This document shows, in pieces, positions 38,583-52,500 of a DNA stretch of 64,000 nucleotides. Source of the DNA: Acanthochlamys bracteata (Eukaryota > Streptophyta > Magnoliopsida > Pandanales > Velloziaceae); assembly GCA_019914995.1 (NCBI GenBank), contig CM034135.1, positions 6,698,501 to 6,762,500 on the forward strand, given 5' to 3'. Below the pieces are notes generated by a model. That model had not been told where the DNA came from. It saw nothing but the letters and a program-made list of their open reading frames with translations, and made no database searches. Position 1 is the stretch's first letter. The number at the start of each line of letters is the position of its first letter. The position numbers and the translations under genes are program-made.

Positions 38583-40577
38583 ATGACGGTGAATGACACT
38601 TCTCTAGAAAGTTGTTTCAAAATATTTTCATAAAATATCTTACCTTTCAAAATATCTTAGCACATAAATATAAGCTTTTTAAATATTCCACAAATATCTT
38701 TCATACTATAAATATCTAAGTTTCGTAGAGTATTTCAGACTATTCAAAATAAGTATATAGTGATATTCTCTCCAACCTATTTCATAATGTTCATAGCGCA
38801 GTTGTGTAAGTTTGCTACCGAACTCCTCGATCTTCAGTTGGACTTGCTACAGCTTGAGTTCCTACTCCCAACTTACAAAATCACTAAGTTTGAGCTCATG
38901 CTCTCAACTTATCGCGTTGTCAAGCTAGCCCTTCCATTTCACCGAGTACTTTGTGTAATGTGGATGAGTACGATGCCTTACTCGACTCCTCCACATTTTA
39001 TTTTTGGGATGTGGTCATAGTTGTGGGAGCTATTAGGGATGTGCCCCTACTTGATCTCCTTATTGTGGTATGGTTTAAAAAAACTCACGTAAACTTCAGA
39101 TGAATTTTTAAATGTGACCATAATGTTACCTAATAAGCGATCTTGAAGATGCTGTTCTATGCAAGAAATGGTCCAATCGTATATCCGTACAAGGCCCTTT
39201 TGCAAATGTTGAAATGTGCGAGCCTGATAAGGAAGAAGCCTCACCATCATTAAGTCAACTTCGTTGAATTCTTAGCGCCTTTACTTGTAGTCTACTTATT
39301 TTCTCATCGTTTTTTCTGCCTTGGCCAAGTAGGATCGTTTGAGTTTCGATCACCTCTTGCTAGCATTTAGCAAAATTCTATGCAGATGAATTTTTCCTCT
39401 TTATAGCCTGCAGTAATTGTGTCTGGAGTCAATTGTTGTTACCTTATAGCTAATTCGAATGGGTTTGTACCGCTTGACTTACTTTCTGCAAGTTGTGGCA
39501 GAATTGTTTGATATCTAGCAACTTCACCATTCTCATTGATTGACGCTCGCGTAGTGCCTCCTCAACTCTTTCAACTCTAAAGGCTCCATATGATAATGAA
39601 CTGTAGCAAAGACCTAGTGTCAGGCTCTAACTAATATGGTAATCTACCTTCCTCTTGTGTCCCAATTTCATCAACAACTCTACAACCATGACATTTTGGA
39701 ACTCTTGAAAGATATATTGTCTCTACTTTAACAGCTCGTTCGAACGGCTAGGGTCTTCCTCCTTTAGTGGAGCCATGAATATGGACAGTGCCTTATTTAC
39801 TTCTTTTCAGATTTATATAGTCAAGATGGTCTTAGCAAGAGACTTGCTCCTCGCGATAAAGACACCCTGCAACTATTCTCCTCATCCAAGATACGCATTG
39901 TATGGAAAAGAGAATATACACACCCTTACCTAGGCATGAACACAACAAAGAATAGTCATTAATAAACACAACAAAGAAGTCCACAAGACCACACCACTTA
40001 CCTAGGCAAGTTTCCACCTCACGAGCATAATATAAAATTTAACTTGCAATCAGATTTAACCACCTTCAACCTTTCTCGTCTCGATTCATATATAATATCA
40101 AACTTCTTAGCTTCTCTTATTTATAACCTTTCTACTTCCGTAACAAACAGTAGAGTTTTAATCTAACAGCAGTGAATACTACTTTAAACAATTCTTATAA
40201 AATATTTTTACAAGATCTCTAACTTCCAAAATATTTTGACATGCAAATCTAAACTTTGTAAATATTTCACATGAATAGCTTTCACATCTTATGAATTTCT
40301 AGGCTTATAAAGTACTTTAGACTTCTCTATAATAGTTTACATAAGGTAAACTACTAATACAACAAAAAATAAAAATTATCAGAACAAGCGTACTATAATA
40401 TTCTCCCCTTAATTGCGATATCCTCAGAATAGTCATGTGAGTGCTGCAAAAGAACTCCATTTCGCTGAAACTGTTGCTTTTCAATCTCAGTTACTTGTAA
40501 AAACTCCCAAGTTATTTATTTTGATTCTTAGAAAACACAAAACTAGTTTGCAGCTTGTATGGCGTTTTGTAGATGCA
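38583..40577 (-). mobile_element. Internally deleted Ty3/gypsy chromovirus, copy B
   Basis: A direct copy of 36453-38433 offset by 2.13-2.16 kb, diverged by many substitutions and small indels. The minus strand at 39047-39250 keeps an open segment, MMVRLLPYQARTFQHLQKGL and a downstream VYVSFFKPYH, the shape of the gypsy integrase C-terminal GDLVMVKL...HKGLV...HVSYLKPYH. Near 39680-39720 it reads FQEFQNVMVVELL, like the FxEFxDVMPxELP linker before reverse transcriptase. As in copy A, everything between these is absent. The repeated end block is at 38583-38770 and about 40160-40400. Confidence 0.7.
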
Positions 40578-40806
40578 GCCCTATAAGAGGACGGTTGATT
40601 CAATTTTTTTCCGACGCTTTTTTCAATTTTTTATTTCATATTTTTTAATATATATTTTATAAATATTTAAAAATTTATTTAAAAATTTAAATAATATAAA
40701 AATTTTACATAATAAATTTTTTTATTATATAGTTATATTATTTTTTTAAAAATAAAAATATTTTTTATTTAAAAAAATTTATTTTATAAGCACTCTCAAA
40801 CGCACC
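40578..40806. mobile_element. Small AT-rich MITE-like insertion at the end of copy B
   Basis: Copy A runs on without a break from CCTAAAAG into TAAACCAACAGTATAC near 38430, whereas in copy B the equivalent CCTATAAG (40570-40577) and AATAAACCAAAGATATCC (from 40806) are separated by about 230 bp of AT-rich DNA. The insert ends CACTCTCAAACGCACC, like the right end of the element at 2850-3107. This is consistent with a small TIR transposon that landed in copy B after the duplication. Confidence 0.5.
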
Positions 40807-41365
40807 AATAAACCAAAGATATCCAAAAATTGAATCAAATTGAACCACAAAAAATATCCAAGATGCATCATAGATAGGTCCTTTTTCTTTTCCCTATAGA
40901 GATGATCGTTCATCTTCACATACTCTGAGAAACATCTTTCGAAAGCATATATATCTCTCTCTCTCTATCTCTCAAATAAAATTCAAATTAAAATTAAAAT
41001 TAAATAAAAAAAGAATCTCCAAGAAGCAGGCACAGATTCCTGTACCCCCATTTGTACAGAAAACTGTAAAGCATAAACAAAACTCCAAAAAATAAATTTG
41101 CTTCAGAACGGGAATCGATTACTGCTCTTTGAAACAAGAGCATTCTGAACCGGAGCGCCGACTCCATAGAAGGTTGGGATAAACCAGCAGAGCACAGCAT
41201 TCCTAACTTTTAGCTCACATATAATCTATAATAGAGTTAAATATGCCTGTAGAATTTTTTCCAGAGAAATGCATTTCAATAAAGATATCCTTGAGGACAA
41301 TAAGCTAACAGGAAAACATGGATAATAAAAAATAAAAAGAACCCCAACTGTTTGACTATCTCAAT
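40807..41365. other. Spacer between retroelement and Nudix pseudogene
   Basis: It starts with sequence matching the spacer after copy A (AAACCAA...ATTGAAT), then a CT microsatellite near 40950-40975. At 41104-41220 the minus strand reads open as RNAVLCWFIPTFYGVGAPVQ and on to a TGA, which looks exon-like, but I do not recognise the protein and see no supporting upstream exon. Confidence 0.35.
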
Positions 41366-43490
41366 GAGGTAGCGGCATCACTGTTTTCATTGCCCCCACC
41401 ATTATGGATGTGCCACTTGAGGAACCCCTCAAGAACAGAGCTCCCTTCATCCAAGTACAACGGCATTGTTCCCATACCTCTTCAATCTCCAGCCATTTTC
41501 TTCACAAAGGCTCTGCTTGGCCGAGAGCACAGCTCCAGACCTTGCAACTCACACATACCTTCTAGGCTAATACCCATCCAAGTGACTCGTGCTTCAGAAA
41601 TAGTTGTACCCCAAGAATCCCTGATCGAAAAATAAAGTTTCGCTGGACAATGAACTGACGGCCAAAAAGAATTTCAATTTTTTTATGAATAGATGTAAAA
41701 TGTTAGGAGTGAGCAGCTAGAAGAGAAATTTAAAAAACTAATAATTTGAAAAATAGAAAATCACATAAGAAACTTAACAGTTAATTCAAGCAACTCCATA
41801 TTACAGCTCTTCAACATTTACAAACAAATGGACCATTTCTCCCACCTCTTGGTGGTCCATCCAACTATTACTTTCCATTTTCCATAATTCTGCCTGGCCC
41901 CATCTTCCTATCCTATGAAATGAGATTCATTTCTTCCTAGAAAATGGAACTAGGACTTAGTTTTCTGAATCATCTCACACTACCTTGTAAAAGGTTCCAA
42001 GTACATTGGGTTAGATATTGGCATGAAAACTAAAATTATCATTTGTACTTGCATAAGTGGGTGGATGATTGGCAGAATATAATACGAAGCATCAAGAGAC
42101 GTGCTACACAGTGATAATAAGAAAGAACTAACCAAAATACCAACATATGTTATAAACAAGAAAGAAGAGCATGGTCAATGAAACAAATTCTCCCCCAAAC
42201 AATTCCTAATTAACACATCTACTTACGTTAATATTTCCCAAGTTTACTATGCTCAACTTATTCTATCTGCTACTTGGCTGAGCAGTGTAAGATTTGAGAG
42301 TCATGGCAAAAGAGTTATCATATAACCAACAAGACGAATCATTCTTATGCTCTAAGAATCAAGTCATAAGTAAAACCAAAAAGGCAAGGATCTCATGAAT
42401 GTAAAATGGCATTTACACTGACAAAATAATAAACAAGAGGATCAATATAACAGACCACCAGTCTAATAACAATAGTAAAGTACAAGAATCAAAATGCATT
42501 CCGAGCATGACAGGATATAACTGTCAAGAACTTGATAGTAAGATTGCGTACATATCAAAACAGACAGACAATTCTTATGATTGCCAATAAATAGCAAGCA
42601 AAAAAGAATAAGGAAGTAGACAATGGAAAGTTTGCAAATTTAAAAAACATGAAAAAAGCATTGTGAATGCGTATTAATCAATTGGAAGAAAAGACTAAAA
42701 TGGTAATTCCAATGTGGGAGTAGGTTTACATAAAATAAGAATATATGTTATATAACCACAAAGTTGTCACTAAAGAGTCTAGTTTATAACCTTCTACAGG
42801 CCTAATGCATCCTTCAACGATTTTAATATCCTCCTAGCATTTTTTAAATACAGAGACTAGATAAACGTCAAAGCAACACAGATGTACCAACCATAAGTCA
42901 GACAAGGATTACCAACTAACATAAAAGCACAAAGAAAAGCCAACAGAAGAGTTGTGTTAACAGAGCAATAGACCAATTGCTACTTGCATAAAGGCCATAT
43001 ATCGATATTCAGTAGTAAATCAATGAACTGAAGAATAAAAATAAGACTTTAAAAAATAACACTTCTAGAAAAGGCATGCAACTTCAACATACAATTCCAA
43101 GTTCAAAGAGATATGCTGAATTAACTTTCTTTCCTAACAAAAGGAGAAAGGCATTGTGGCATTTGTCGTAGTCAAATTCTAATTACCAAACATTAAGTTG
43201 ACAACATAACTCTCCAAGTAAACAGAAAATAATCATGGTATATCCTAAACTTATGAAGGAACACAGAATCTTAGCTTTTGGCTGAAAATATTGGATCTTA
43301 GTCAGAGGGTTTATACTTTTAGGAAATCTACCACATCTATATTGCCTCAATGAATGGAGTACTTCATACAATTACAATCATATTAAAGCGAACTTCCTAC
43401 TGGAGTAAATGACTTACCATTACACCCCCGCAGAACTCCTGCTTCAAGTGCTGCAGTGTCTTCAACAGTCTCATCATTTTTCTATCCACT
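41366..43490 (-). pseudogene. Broken duplicate of the NUDT16-like gene
   Basis: Two exon-equivalents of the Nudix gene are found inverted. The exon-3 equivalent (43490-43418) keeps the acceptor CTCAG and donor GTAAGT but has TGG-to-stop-type changes and has lost about 16 bases coding for part of REALEE, so the Nudix box is destroyed. The exon-4 equivalent (41620-41366) begins GGATTCTTGGGGTAC with an intact-looking acceptor and keeps GAAAATGGCTGGAGATTGAAG and GAGGGGTTCC, but small indels shift the frame and stops follow. The intron between is retained, so this is a DNA-level duplication and not a retrocopy. Equivalents of exons 1 and 2 were not found upstream to 49.5 kb. Confidence 0.88.
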
Positions 43491-46400
43491 CTGAGACAAT
43501 AATTATCAGATAAACACTCAGACTGAGCAAAGAAAGGAAACAAAATGGATAAACAAATGAAAACAACAAACTATACAGCACATGCAAAATAGTTCTCTAC
43601 GTAGAACTGAATGAAAACAACGCCTTTCCTAGTGATGATTAAGTTTTAATACTTCCGTGATGATAAAATCTTTTCAATACTGTCGGCACCTTTTAACAAA
43701 CCTCTTTTTTACCCCACTCTTTACTGTACATTTGAGATGGTATGAGATACATGCCTCAGAAATGGGTGTTTGAAGATGAATAGTACATGTGAAAAAACAC
43801 ACAACTGTGCACAAATGAGGGTACTCATTGTATTACTTGATAAAAAAAGATCATCCAGCCAATTTAACGAAAAGGATGGCGTTACAGTTCTACGAAAATT
43901 GAATAATCCAGATAAAAAAAAATATATAGAAGTAATGGAAATATGCCCACAAGACCACTCATTAACTTTCACTAAATTGGAACCCCCTACTCTTTTTTTG
44001 CATAATCAGACTCCCCAAGCTACTACTACAGTTGAGTAGGTCGGTTATCAATTACACCTAAGGTTAATTGCTCATGCTAGTGGAAAGCTCTCATGAACTA
44101 TGTGAGCCTCAGCTCACCAAAGTGATTATTATAGCAAGTCCCCGATGTTGCAAACTTCAACAAATAACTATACAAATAGGTTCGACAGCTCAGGTACCAC
44201 TACAAAGGAAGCTTGACTTTATAAGAAAACTTAGAACCTGAAATAGGATGCACCTTACACAAATTACACTTGAACTATTTCAGCAATGCCTATTCCATCT
44301 TATAACCAATTGAATTGAAAATAATCAAGAACAAGATGTCTAATACATAGATCTGTTCCTATTTATAGGACCTCAAGAATATTACAGGATCTCACCACTA
44401 CTAAAAATTATGAATATCATTTTCCTCAAGCAGCTACACAATTATTATTTTCCTCCATAAATATTTTTTTGCTATATAGAATTTACCAAATATACCTCTT
44501 GACTGACTAGACTTCTCTTCTTGACAAACTACTCCACGAGTAATTAGCTATCCATCTTTATTATTCCAATCTCATGCTTGAGATTGAACTACCCAATGAA
44601 TTTGAAAATTGAACTTGCCCAAACCACCAAAAAAGATATGTCCAGCAGACTCCTCATGCAAGAAGCTTGCTCAAGTTTGTCAGAAGCCCATCCTAGCAAA
44701 AAGAATCTCAATTCAGTGTTTACCTGCTATAGAAGGCAAAACATTATCGAATCATGTATAACCAAGAAAGCCAATAAGCTCTAGCTCGATGACTGGCTCC
44801 AGCTGGATTGGTACTTAACTGTTTACTGCTTTGTTCTTTGCTGCTCCATTGTTCACTTCCCACTGCTGCAGTCTTAATTGTTGATGCTTTAATCTCTCCT
44901 CAGTTGTTTGTTCTGCTAGCTAATTTATTAATCTCTGTTCTCCACTGCATTCTTGTCGACTGTTTTGCCCATAGTGTCTTTCTTTCTCATAGCTCTCCTG
45001 TTCGCAGTTCTGTTCTTTACTTTGCTCAGTAGTCTGCCACTTATTTCTCTGTTCTGAACTACTTTCTATTCACAACTACCTCAACATGACTACTACACTT
45101 ACTAATACATAGATACTATTTCCTACTAAATATCTAGTGGCCGCTTGGAACCCCGTACCGGTCTAATCCCAATACAGAAAAAAGCATTTTCCTCTTCACC
45201 TGACCTCGAAATTTTTGTGGGACTGTGTTATAAGGTTCTTAGTTAGCCATTAACTCGAGTTTAGAGAATAAAGATTAAACCAATACAATCATACAAAAAC
45301 TATTGTTAAGCCAATCAAAGGGCCAGGTACCTTCCTATAAGTTCATATAGTTAGCTGCATAGCATAAGACTTTATTATATTATTCTGTTATAACTTTGAC
45401 CTATCTTGGAATCATGCATTTAAAAATATACCTCCCATCATTCATCAAGAATCAAGATATATCAAATGAGTTGGTTAATTCCAGATCCTATTAATTATCT
45501 AACTAATTCCTTAGCATCCAATTAATAAGACAATAGAGCTAACGAACTATATATTATTATAAATAATAGACCAGAGTCTTTCATAACTAATATTCTAAGT
45601 TACCCAAGCTATGCTTTAAAAATAATTAGGGTCATGTAAACATACATTTGCAATAGCCTATGAGGGGGGACTTGAATATAGGTAAACAAATGAATTTGTC
45701 TTATTCTCTGTTAGTCAAGCCTTATTCTACAGAGAAGGGTAAGGCATTGACTCCATTCACAAAGAATCCATATCATAAGGATTTCATAAGATCTAAAAGT
45801 ATTTCCCAATTTCAGTTCATACCTACCTAACCTTATACATGGACTTGGAACAGCTATATAGATTCCCCAACTAATGTAAACTAAACAAATTCGTAAGAAG
45901 ATAAGCAAATTAAAATCGACTTTTCATGTTAAGAAATTAAACACTCTACCTACTTTATACTTCAGAAATTATTTTTGAAAGCATAAATCATACAAATATT
46001 TTTGTTAACATTACTAATGTTTCAAATTTAGAGCAAGCTTGTAAGGCCTTTGTTAGATTAACTATTATGAAACTCCTCATTTAGATGCTTCCACTTCCAT
46101 CACCACTTCTACAAACATTAGCAAAATCCAAAACCGAAACCTTTGATCAATTCGAGAAAGATGTTGTATTATATAGCCCATAAAACAACAATGTGGCCAA
46201 ACTATTTAAATGGATTATCACAATCTAAATGCTCCAACATATGTCATCACATATATTCATATAAACTTGATCAAGGATGTTTTAAGTTCTAAGCCCTTAT
46301 ATAGAAAAAAATGACACAAGTACATTGCACCTTTATCTAAATTAATATTCCATCTCGTTATTGAAATTATCCAAACTTGGACAGAATAATCATTAGAGTT

Positions 46401-48191
46401 ATTCTTTCCTAATACTATATGCATAACAAAATGCCCACAAAAATTATTAATATGTACTACTTGAATCATCAGCTATGAAATGAACAAGCAAATTGAACAA
46501 GGCATCAAAATTGGTCCCTTGGCCTCAAGTTGCACATAGGTCCTTCAACTAAATATGGGTGCAATAGTCTTTGAGTCACACTCTATTATGAAATGATTTA
46601 GTTATTTAATTGTTAATCAATATTGTAAGGATAACACTTTAACCATTTAAGTTTAGACCAAACTATATGAAAATGTACAAACATTTATCTACCAGACATT
46701 TCAAGAGAAAAATGAAAAATTTAAACCAAAATGGAAGTAATTGAACATTTATTGTAAAATTAGGAAAGCAAAATTAATGACTAGTGGTTTTACTTATACC
46801 GATATTAACATAATGCATTGTACCAGTTTCACTAGAGTACAAGTACAATTACAACTTAAGAGCTCAAAGTAATAATTGTATTGAATTACTCACATAGACT
46901 TTTATCGAGTCTTTGTTACAAAGACTAAATTGCTATAAAGGTGCACCTATCTTTGATTAAGGGCCTAAATGCAAATTTGAGGGTCTAGTTAAAGAACCGA
47001 ATCAGCATTTTAGCAATAAAATAAAGGGAAATAAGATAATGGCTTAAGATAGATATGGGGGGAGATTTAATATATGGTAACATTTAAATCGTACTTCTCA
47101 AATGCTAATTTGGTAAAATATCAGGTACCCAAGCTTATATTGCTATATGAAGCACAAACATGGATACTTCGATGCAGCAAACACGACACGGACACCACTG
47201 ATGCCACACAGGGAGAAACAGGTATTTAAGTATGTTACATTTATGTACAACAGCTACATGCGAATAAATATAGGGATGCAATAATTGATAAAATAAAAGA
47301 TTGCAAAATTAGCTATTGCAACCAATATGGCACAACCAATGGCCTAAATTAAAAAATTAAAAGAAAGTAATTAGTAGGATACACCTACCTAATGATTTTG
47401 GATATTTCAAGAAACCAAGTTGTGCCAAATGAGCACGCACCAACCATTTTCTTTAAAGTTTAATGTCTAAATATGTTTGTAGGTGTTTTAGATAGAGTAA
47501 CAAGTGGGTTCGAGTGTCATTGAAATGTCAGATACTGCACATGGCAATCTAGTATCCCATACGTGTCGTCAGAGTAGCCGATGAAATGCTGTGTCTGACA
47601 CATGTCAACACGAATTCAGCAGCTTGCTAGAAAAGTGTCCGGTTCCTAGATTGCTTTTTTTTTTGGTTCCCCTAACTAGTATCTTATAAAATCCTCACTA
47701 GTTAATCTATCTATTTAATCCTCGTCATTATTCTCGAGGGATGAATTATAACAAAATACTTTCATATCTAGAAATGCAGTATACCTCTATTTCAACTTAA
47801 AATATGTTTACTTTAAACCAATATATTCTGTTTACATTTTATTCTAATTTATGATATATTTTGTAGAATATGTATGAACAATTTGATGAGTAGGCCACAC
47901 AAAATTTAAAGGTTTTGCACTCACAACCGCACCGTAAAAGACAAGGCTGTGCAGTTTAGATATAAGATCTTGACGTAACTACCTTTTATCAAAATGTTTT
48001 AGAACATACGAAAAACAGCGCAATGAATCTTATGCCCAGAAAATATCATTGATAAGTAACACCTGATGCTGGCGAAACATGCAACTTTCCACTAGCCAAA
48101 GGCTTGGAGGTTACAAAACCACAAGAATGTATTTCAATAAGTATTTATTTCCTCAAAATATTCAGTCATTCAAAAAACACAAAAAAAAAAA

Positions 48192-48223
<32 letters not shown>

Positions 48224-49583
48224 AGAACTTATGCTAGAATGGAACAACTCACAGTAAGATGGTACCTACCACCAGCAACTACAAACAGCCAACTATATCC
48301 TTATCAGCATTACTTGAGACTTCCTGGAAGCAACTTCTCCTGAGATATGCATGAGATAGAAGCAGTGTGATTCTCTGCACATAATCGATGATAGAACCAA
48401 TTAAATCCAAAGAAATAAGACTCAAGAGTCCTGTTATCCATCATGAAGAAGGTACCTATAAAAGCTACAAACCAAACAACTTCTTTAATCTCTAACGGGC
48501 TACAGCAAATTTACTCTCTAATATAATCTCCTATATGGAGATTACCTACATCTACAGCTGATGTATCATGTATCAGCTTGCATTTTTGCTATGGACTACC
48601 TTTGCTTGATAACTTGATGTAATATGAGTAAGAGCTACAAAATAGGCTTGAACCTCAGAAATAAGCACATATCATATTGTAGGAAGAAAGACACTATTAT
48701 GCCTGCGATTATTTTTGTCAAATAATTACTATACATGACAAGAACAAAGATTGTTGAATGCAACAAAAACTGGAAATAAAGCTTGTAGATATGTGAATAG
48801 AATATACACACAAATGGAAACATGTTCAAGATATCCAAGAAGGCAATCTGAAATAGGTATTAGATAAATATCAAATGTTGGAAATTTCTGCATGCCATAT
48901 TTGATAAGGAATTTGTAACTGGAATTATCACAAAATACTGTTTTCAAGATGACAATTGTGTAGATAATGTCGTAGGAAAACTCACAATAGAAAAAAAATG
49001 ACCCAAAAACAACAAGACAAAAAGTAGGCTCACCTAGTAAAGTTAGCTGTCCAAATAGGAAAGCCAATATTCTAAACATGACAGAAGCTAGACTGCCTAA
49101 TCACATAAAGGTCTAAGTAAAATAGGCTTGGGAACATATCACCACCATCAAGACAAAAGTTTTGTTTTAAACAAAGGGATTTCTAGTTGTAAGGCTTAAA
49201 TTCCTTTCAGTCGATGAAAGAAGATCATCTATAATAAACAGGATACTGGTACATGGCAGGTTATGTTTATCATACAGCTCTTCCTAGCAATGATTAACCT
49301 ACTTCTGCATGTGCAGAGCAATGCTTAAATACATATTTACATGGGCGACAACGGCATCTTCAGTCTTCATTAAGGAGACTCAGCAAATTGTCCTTCTTTG
49401 GAGGCTTCCATTTGTATAAGCAATCCAAGGAAATCAGGTAAGCTGCCAACAATGAACATAAAATACCAACAAACTGATAAGTGGAACAAGTCAGAATAAC
49501 AGCCCATGTACCTCGTGAAACGAAAGCACAAAGGTTTCAACTACTTCCAAAAGGTCTGCATACCAAGCTGCAAAAATTAAGGG
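43491..49583. other. Six-kb intergenic region, including HUA2-like 3' UTR
   Basis: No gene could be supported in either strand. The part from about 49583 down to 49300 is probably the HUA2-like 3' UTR. A stretch at 44340-45160 has the uneven composition of an eroded LTR, and 47130-47650 contains paired GACACGGACAC and GTGTCCGG-like words reminiscent of a plant repeat, but neither has definable ends. Short ORFs of 60-116 codons carry no family motifs. Confidence 0.5.
48181..48228 (+). repeat. Poly(A) followed by (GAA)n microsatellite
   Basis: A run of about 20 A is followed by seven GAA/AGA units and AAAAAGAA. This is a simple repeat; the poly(A) could be the tail of an old retroposed sequence, but no body was recognised upstream. 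Confidence 0.9.
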
Positions 49584-52500
49584 CTATCTTGGTCTCCAGT
49601 AGCCAGGAGCTGCAATAATAGATGGAGAAATGATAATCAAACACCACAACAATAGCTACCACAACACAGAACTGTATAGCCAAGTATGAACAAAAGAAAT
49701 GGCGAAGGCCAATGATACTATAAAAAGCTAATTTCGAAAACATAAGCACCTCCAGCAGGTCGAGCCATTGGATCTAAAGGTGGTCTTGCAGGAAGAGGGC
49801 GGTAGTCAACTGCTCCTGAAGGCTGCGACCAACCACGGCTGTGTGTATTTGACGGTTCAGAGAATGGACCATAAGGCAAGGTAATGGGCCGCACGCCAAC
49901 ATTTCCAGGTGGCACAGAACCTGTCAAATATAAAATACAAGGTTATTATTGGAGAAAATACAATGAAATTATGGATATACTGCTTTGCTTACGAATACAA
50001 GTTAGAAATCAAAACAGAATCACCACCGTACCAGAATGTCTGCTTGATAGAAATACACCACTTTGAGCTATATCATGTTGCATTGGTCGTGGCGCACCTC
50101 CTTCACAATAAAAGCTTCCAACTTGAATGTCATTTGCACAGTGGAACCCTTTGTATGAAGAGCAAAACTCCCATGGCCGGCCTCTATGCTGTGCCTCACC
50201 TTGAATATAGGAAAACTGATTAGATACTGTTGGAGGAGGTGGTTGCAGATGATAACCGAGATTATGAGAAGGTCCATTGACTGTATGTTCACTACTGTCT
50301 TGAGAATGCAAATATTGCTCAGCCACAGAAACACTACAAGAATTAGATGAATTTCTAGAAGGGTAAGGTGGTGGCATCTGCTTGGAAATTCCCACTGATT
50401 CTGGTATACAATAAGGCACTGCATCACCTAGGATCACGTTTGCATTGAGCTTGTTTGGGTGTTGAATTTCAGTCTGTACATGTTGCTTTAGTAGATCCTA
50501 CACACCACAAGAAAATGAATAGATATATTTTTAAATATTAGACAAACAGGAAAGGCAGGTGGATATACTTACTTGATCAGTTTTCAGAAAACAATTATTA
50601 GCAACAGGCTTAAGTTCATGAGGTGAGCACAGAGAGTTACAAGGAGCTACTGTAACTGTAGGGGGAGGAGAGGAGGGCAGAGGAGGGGGAGAGGGTGGTT
50701 TGACTTCAGGAAGAGGAGCAAAGGGTAAAGTTGGGTGCTCATGGAACTGAGCACCAGAAGCACACACAGCACCACCATCTGAAGGGTTATATTTGGATTT
50801 CATTTCAATTTCACAGAGAGGAGCTACATCCTCCATCTCAAGTTCCCCATCAACTTCTTCTAGAACATGGTGATATTTACCAAAATTGAAATTTTCATCT
50901 GCTACTTTCTCGTACACTTCAGAAACATTTGCTGCACTGACCAGAGCAGCACACTTTTCCCGACCAGAACTTCCTTCGTCTTCATCATCAAGCACACACG
51001 GGCTAAGGAGATCTGGAAGCTGAAGACTTGTGTTGCTGATACAAAAAATACTCATATCAGAATGATCTTTCATAATGCATCACAGCAGCTACAATTCAAT
51101 CTTCAGCTTGACAACTGCAGAAAAAAAAATCTTTGTCTCCATTGTGGTAAAAGAAATTTAGAAAGTCAAGCGACAACAGCAGAGTGATTCTGTCAGCAGA
51201 AGGATGGAGCTAGAAATATCCAACTTAAGTTACCTACTTTGGAATTTTTTCCAATTTAGGAACAGGATTAGAATGTTAGAAAAAGTTGATAGACCAATTT
51301 GGCACTTAAACTCCAAAAAATATTGCATCTGACTAGATACTAAAGCGATCTGGTGCTGAAGATGCTGTCCTTGAGTGAAATAGAAGTTGTTATTACAGTA
51401 GCGCAGTTCCATAGTAGTCGAGCTAGACTTGGTTATGGCTGGTAGGAACTAATGTTCAGAGAGGTATATCGTATTGTGTAGCAACACCATCAGTATAAAC
51501 CAAGCATCAAGTAAATTCTAAAAGATTCTTTCTTTTGTCTTTTGATGAGATGCTAGCATTGACATTATGTTAGATTAAAACAACTCACTCTGAGATGGGG
51601 TCCACAGGCAAATTTTAAAGTTCTGAACCTAAGACATTGTACTTCAGATAACCTGTCTTTCATAAAAGCACAAAAGAACAGATACTAAATGAACAAAAAT
51701 TAAATTAGTTTCAATACTGACCTTCCGTATTCATCAACAAGCATCCCGTCCATTTCCCTAACTGGATCATGTAAAGCTCTTTCTGTCCTTTGTTCACGTC
51801 GAAGTAAAACATCTTGGAAGGACTCAAGTTCCTTTATATGACCGCGAATGGTGGAATCAGGTAGAACTTTTCTCTCAAGCCAAATCCTTAAAACCTTCAA
51901 GAGATTGGAACATGCAAGGACTAAAATCAACTTCATGTGCTACAGACATTTTTTCTGGAGATAAAAATATTAGAAATACTTACCTTAAGGCACTGTCTGC
52001 GATTCTCTCGAGCTGCATGTCCTGGAGGTGCAGCTGCCGACAACAATCTGGGAAGTAACGACTGAACAAGGGTAGGATAAACATCTCCTCCAGTTCCTGA
52101 TAATTCAATTCAAAAACATTCTTTTATAAGAATTCATGCCTGATTCTCTGAATTAATTCACAAAAAAATGGCGATATACCTTTTTGATTGAATGAAGATT
52201 GTGTAATAGAATCGACAAGAAAGAACAAATCTACTCTCCTATACAAGTCTGATTCCTTCTCCAAACGCTGAAGAAGAATTTCAACCACCTGCATTTTCAG
52301 CAGACTCATAGTTTCTAAGATGGAGACTCATTGAACTGTGCACGCAGAAGACAATATCTTCCATCGTTAGCTTTTTAAGCACAGATACAGAATTCATCAC
52401 AAGATGTTGCTTTATAGAAACTCCTGCTAGATAGTTTATTTTTAAATATCCGCACCACCACATAATCCATCATTACTACTGTGGATGATATAATTCAGTT

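Noticed and set aside
44340-45160. Possible solo LTR in the 6-kb intergenic region
   Set aside because: Composition is suggestive, but I found no TG...CA ends, primer-binding site or 5-bp duplication.
47130-47650. Paired GACACGGACAC and GTGTCCGG words resembling a plant repeat end
   Set aside because: The words do not sit at matching ends of one element and no target duplication was found.
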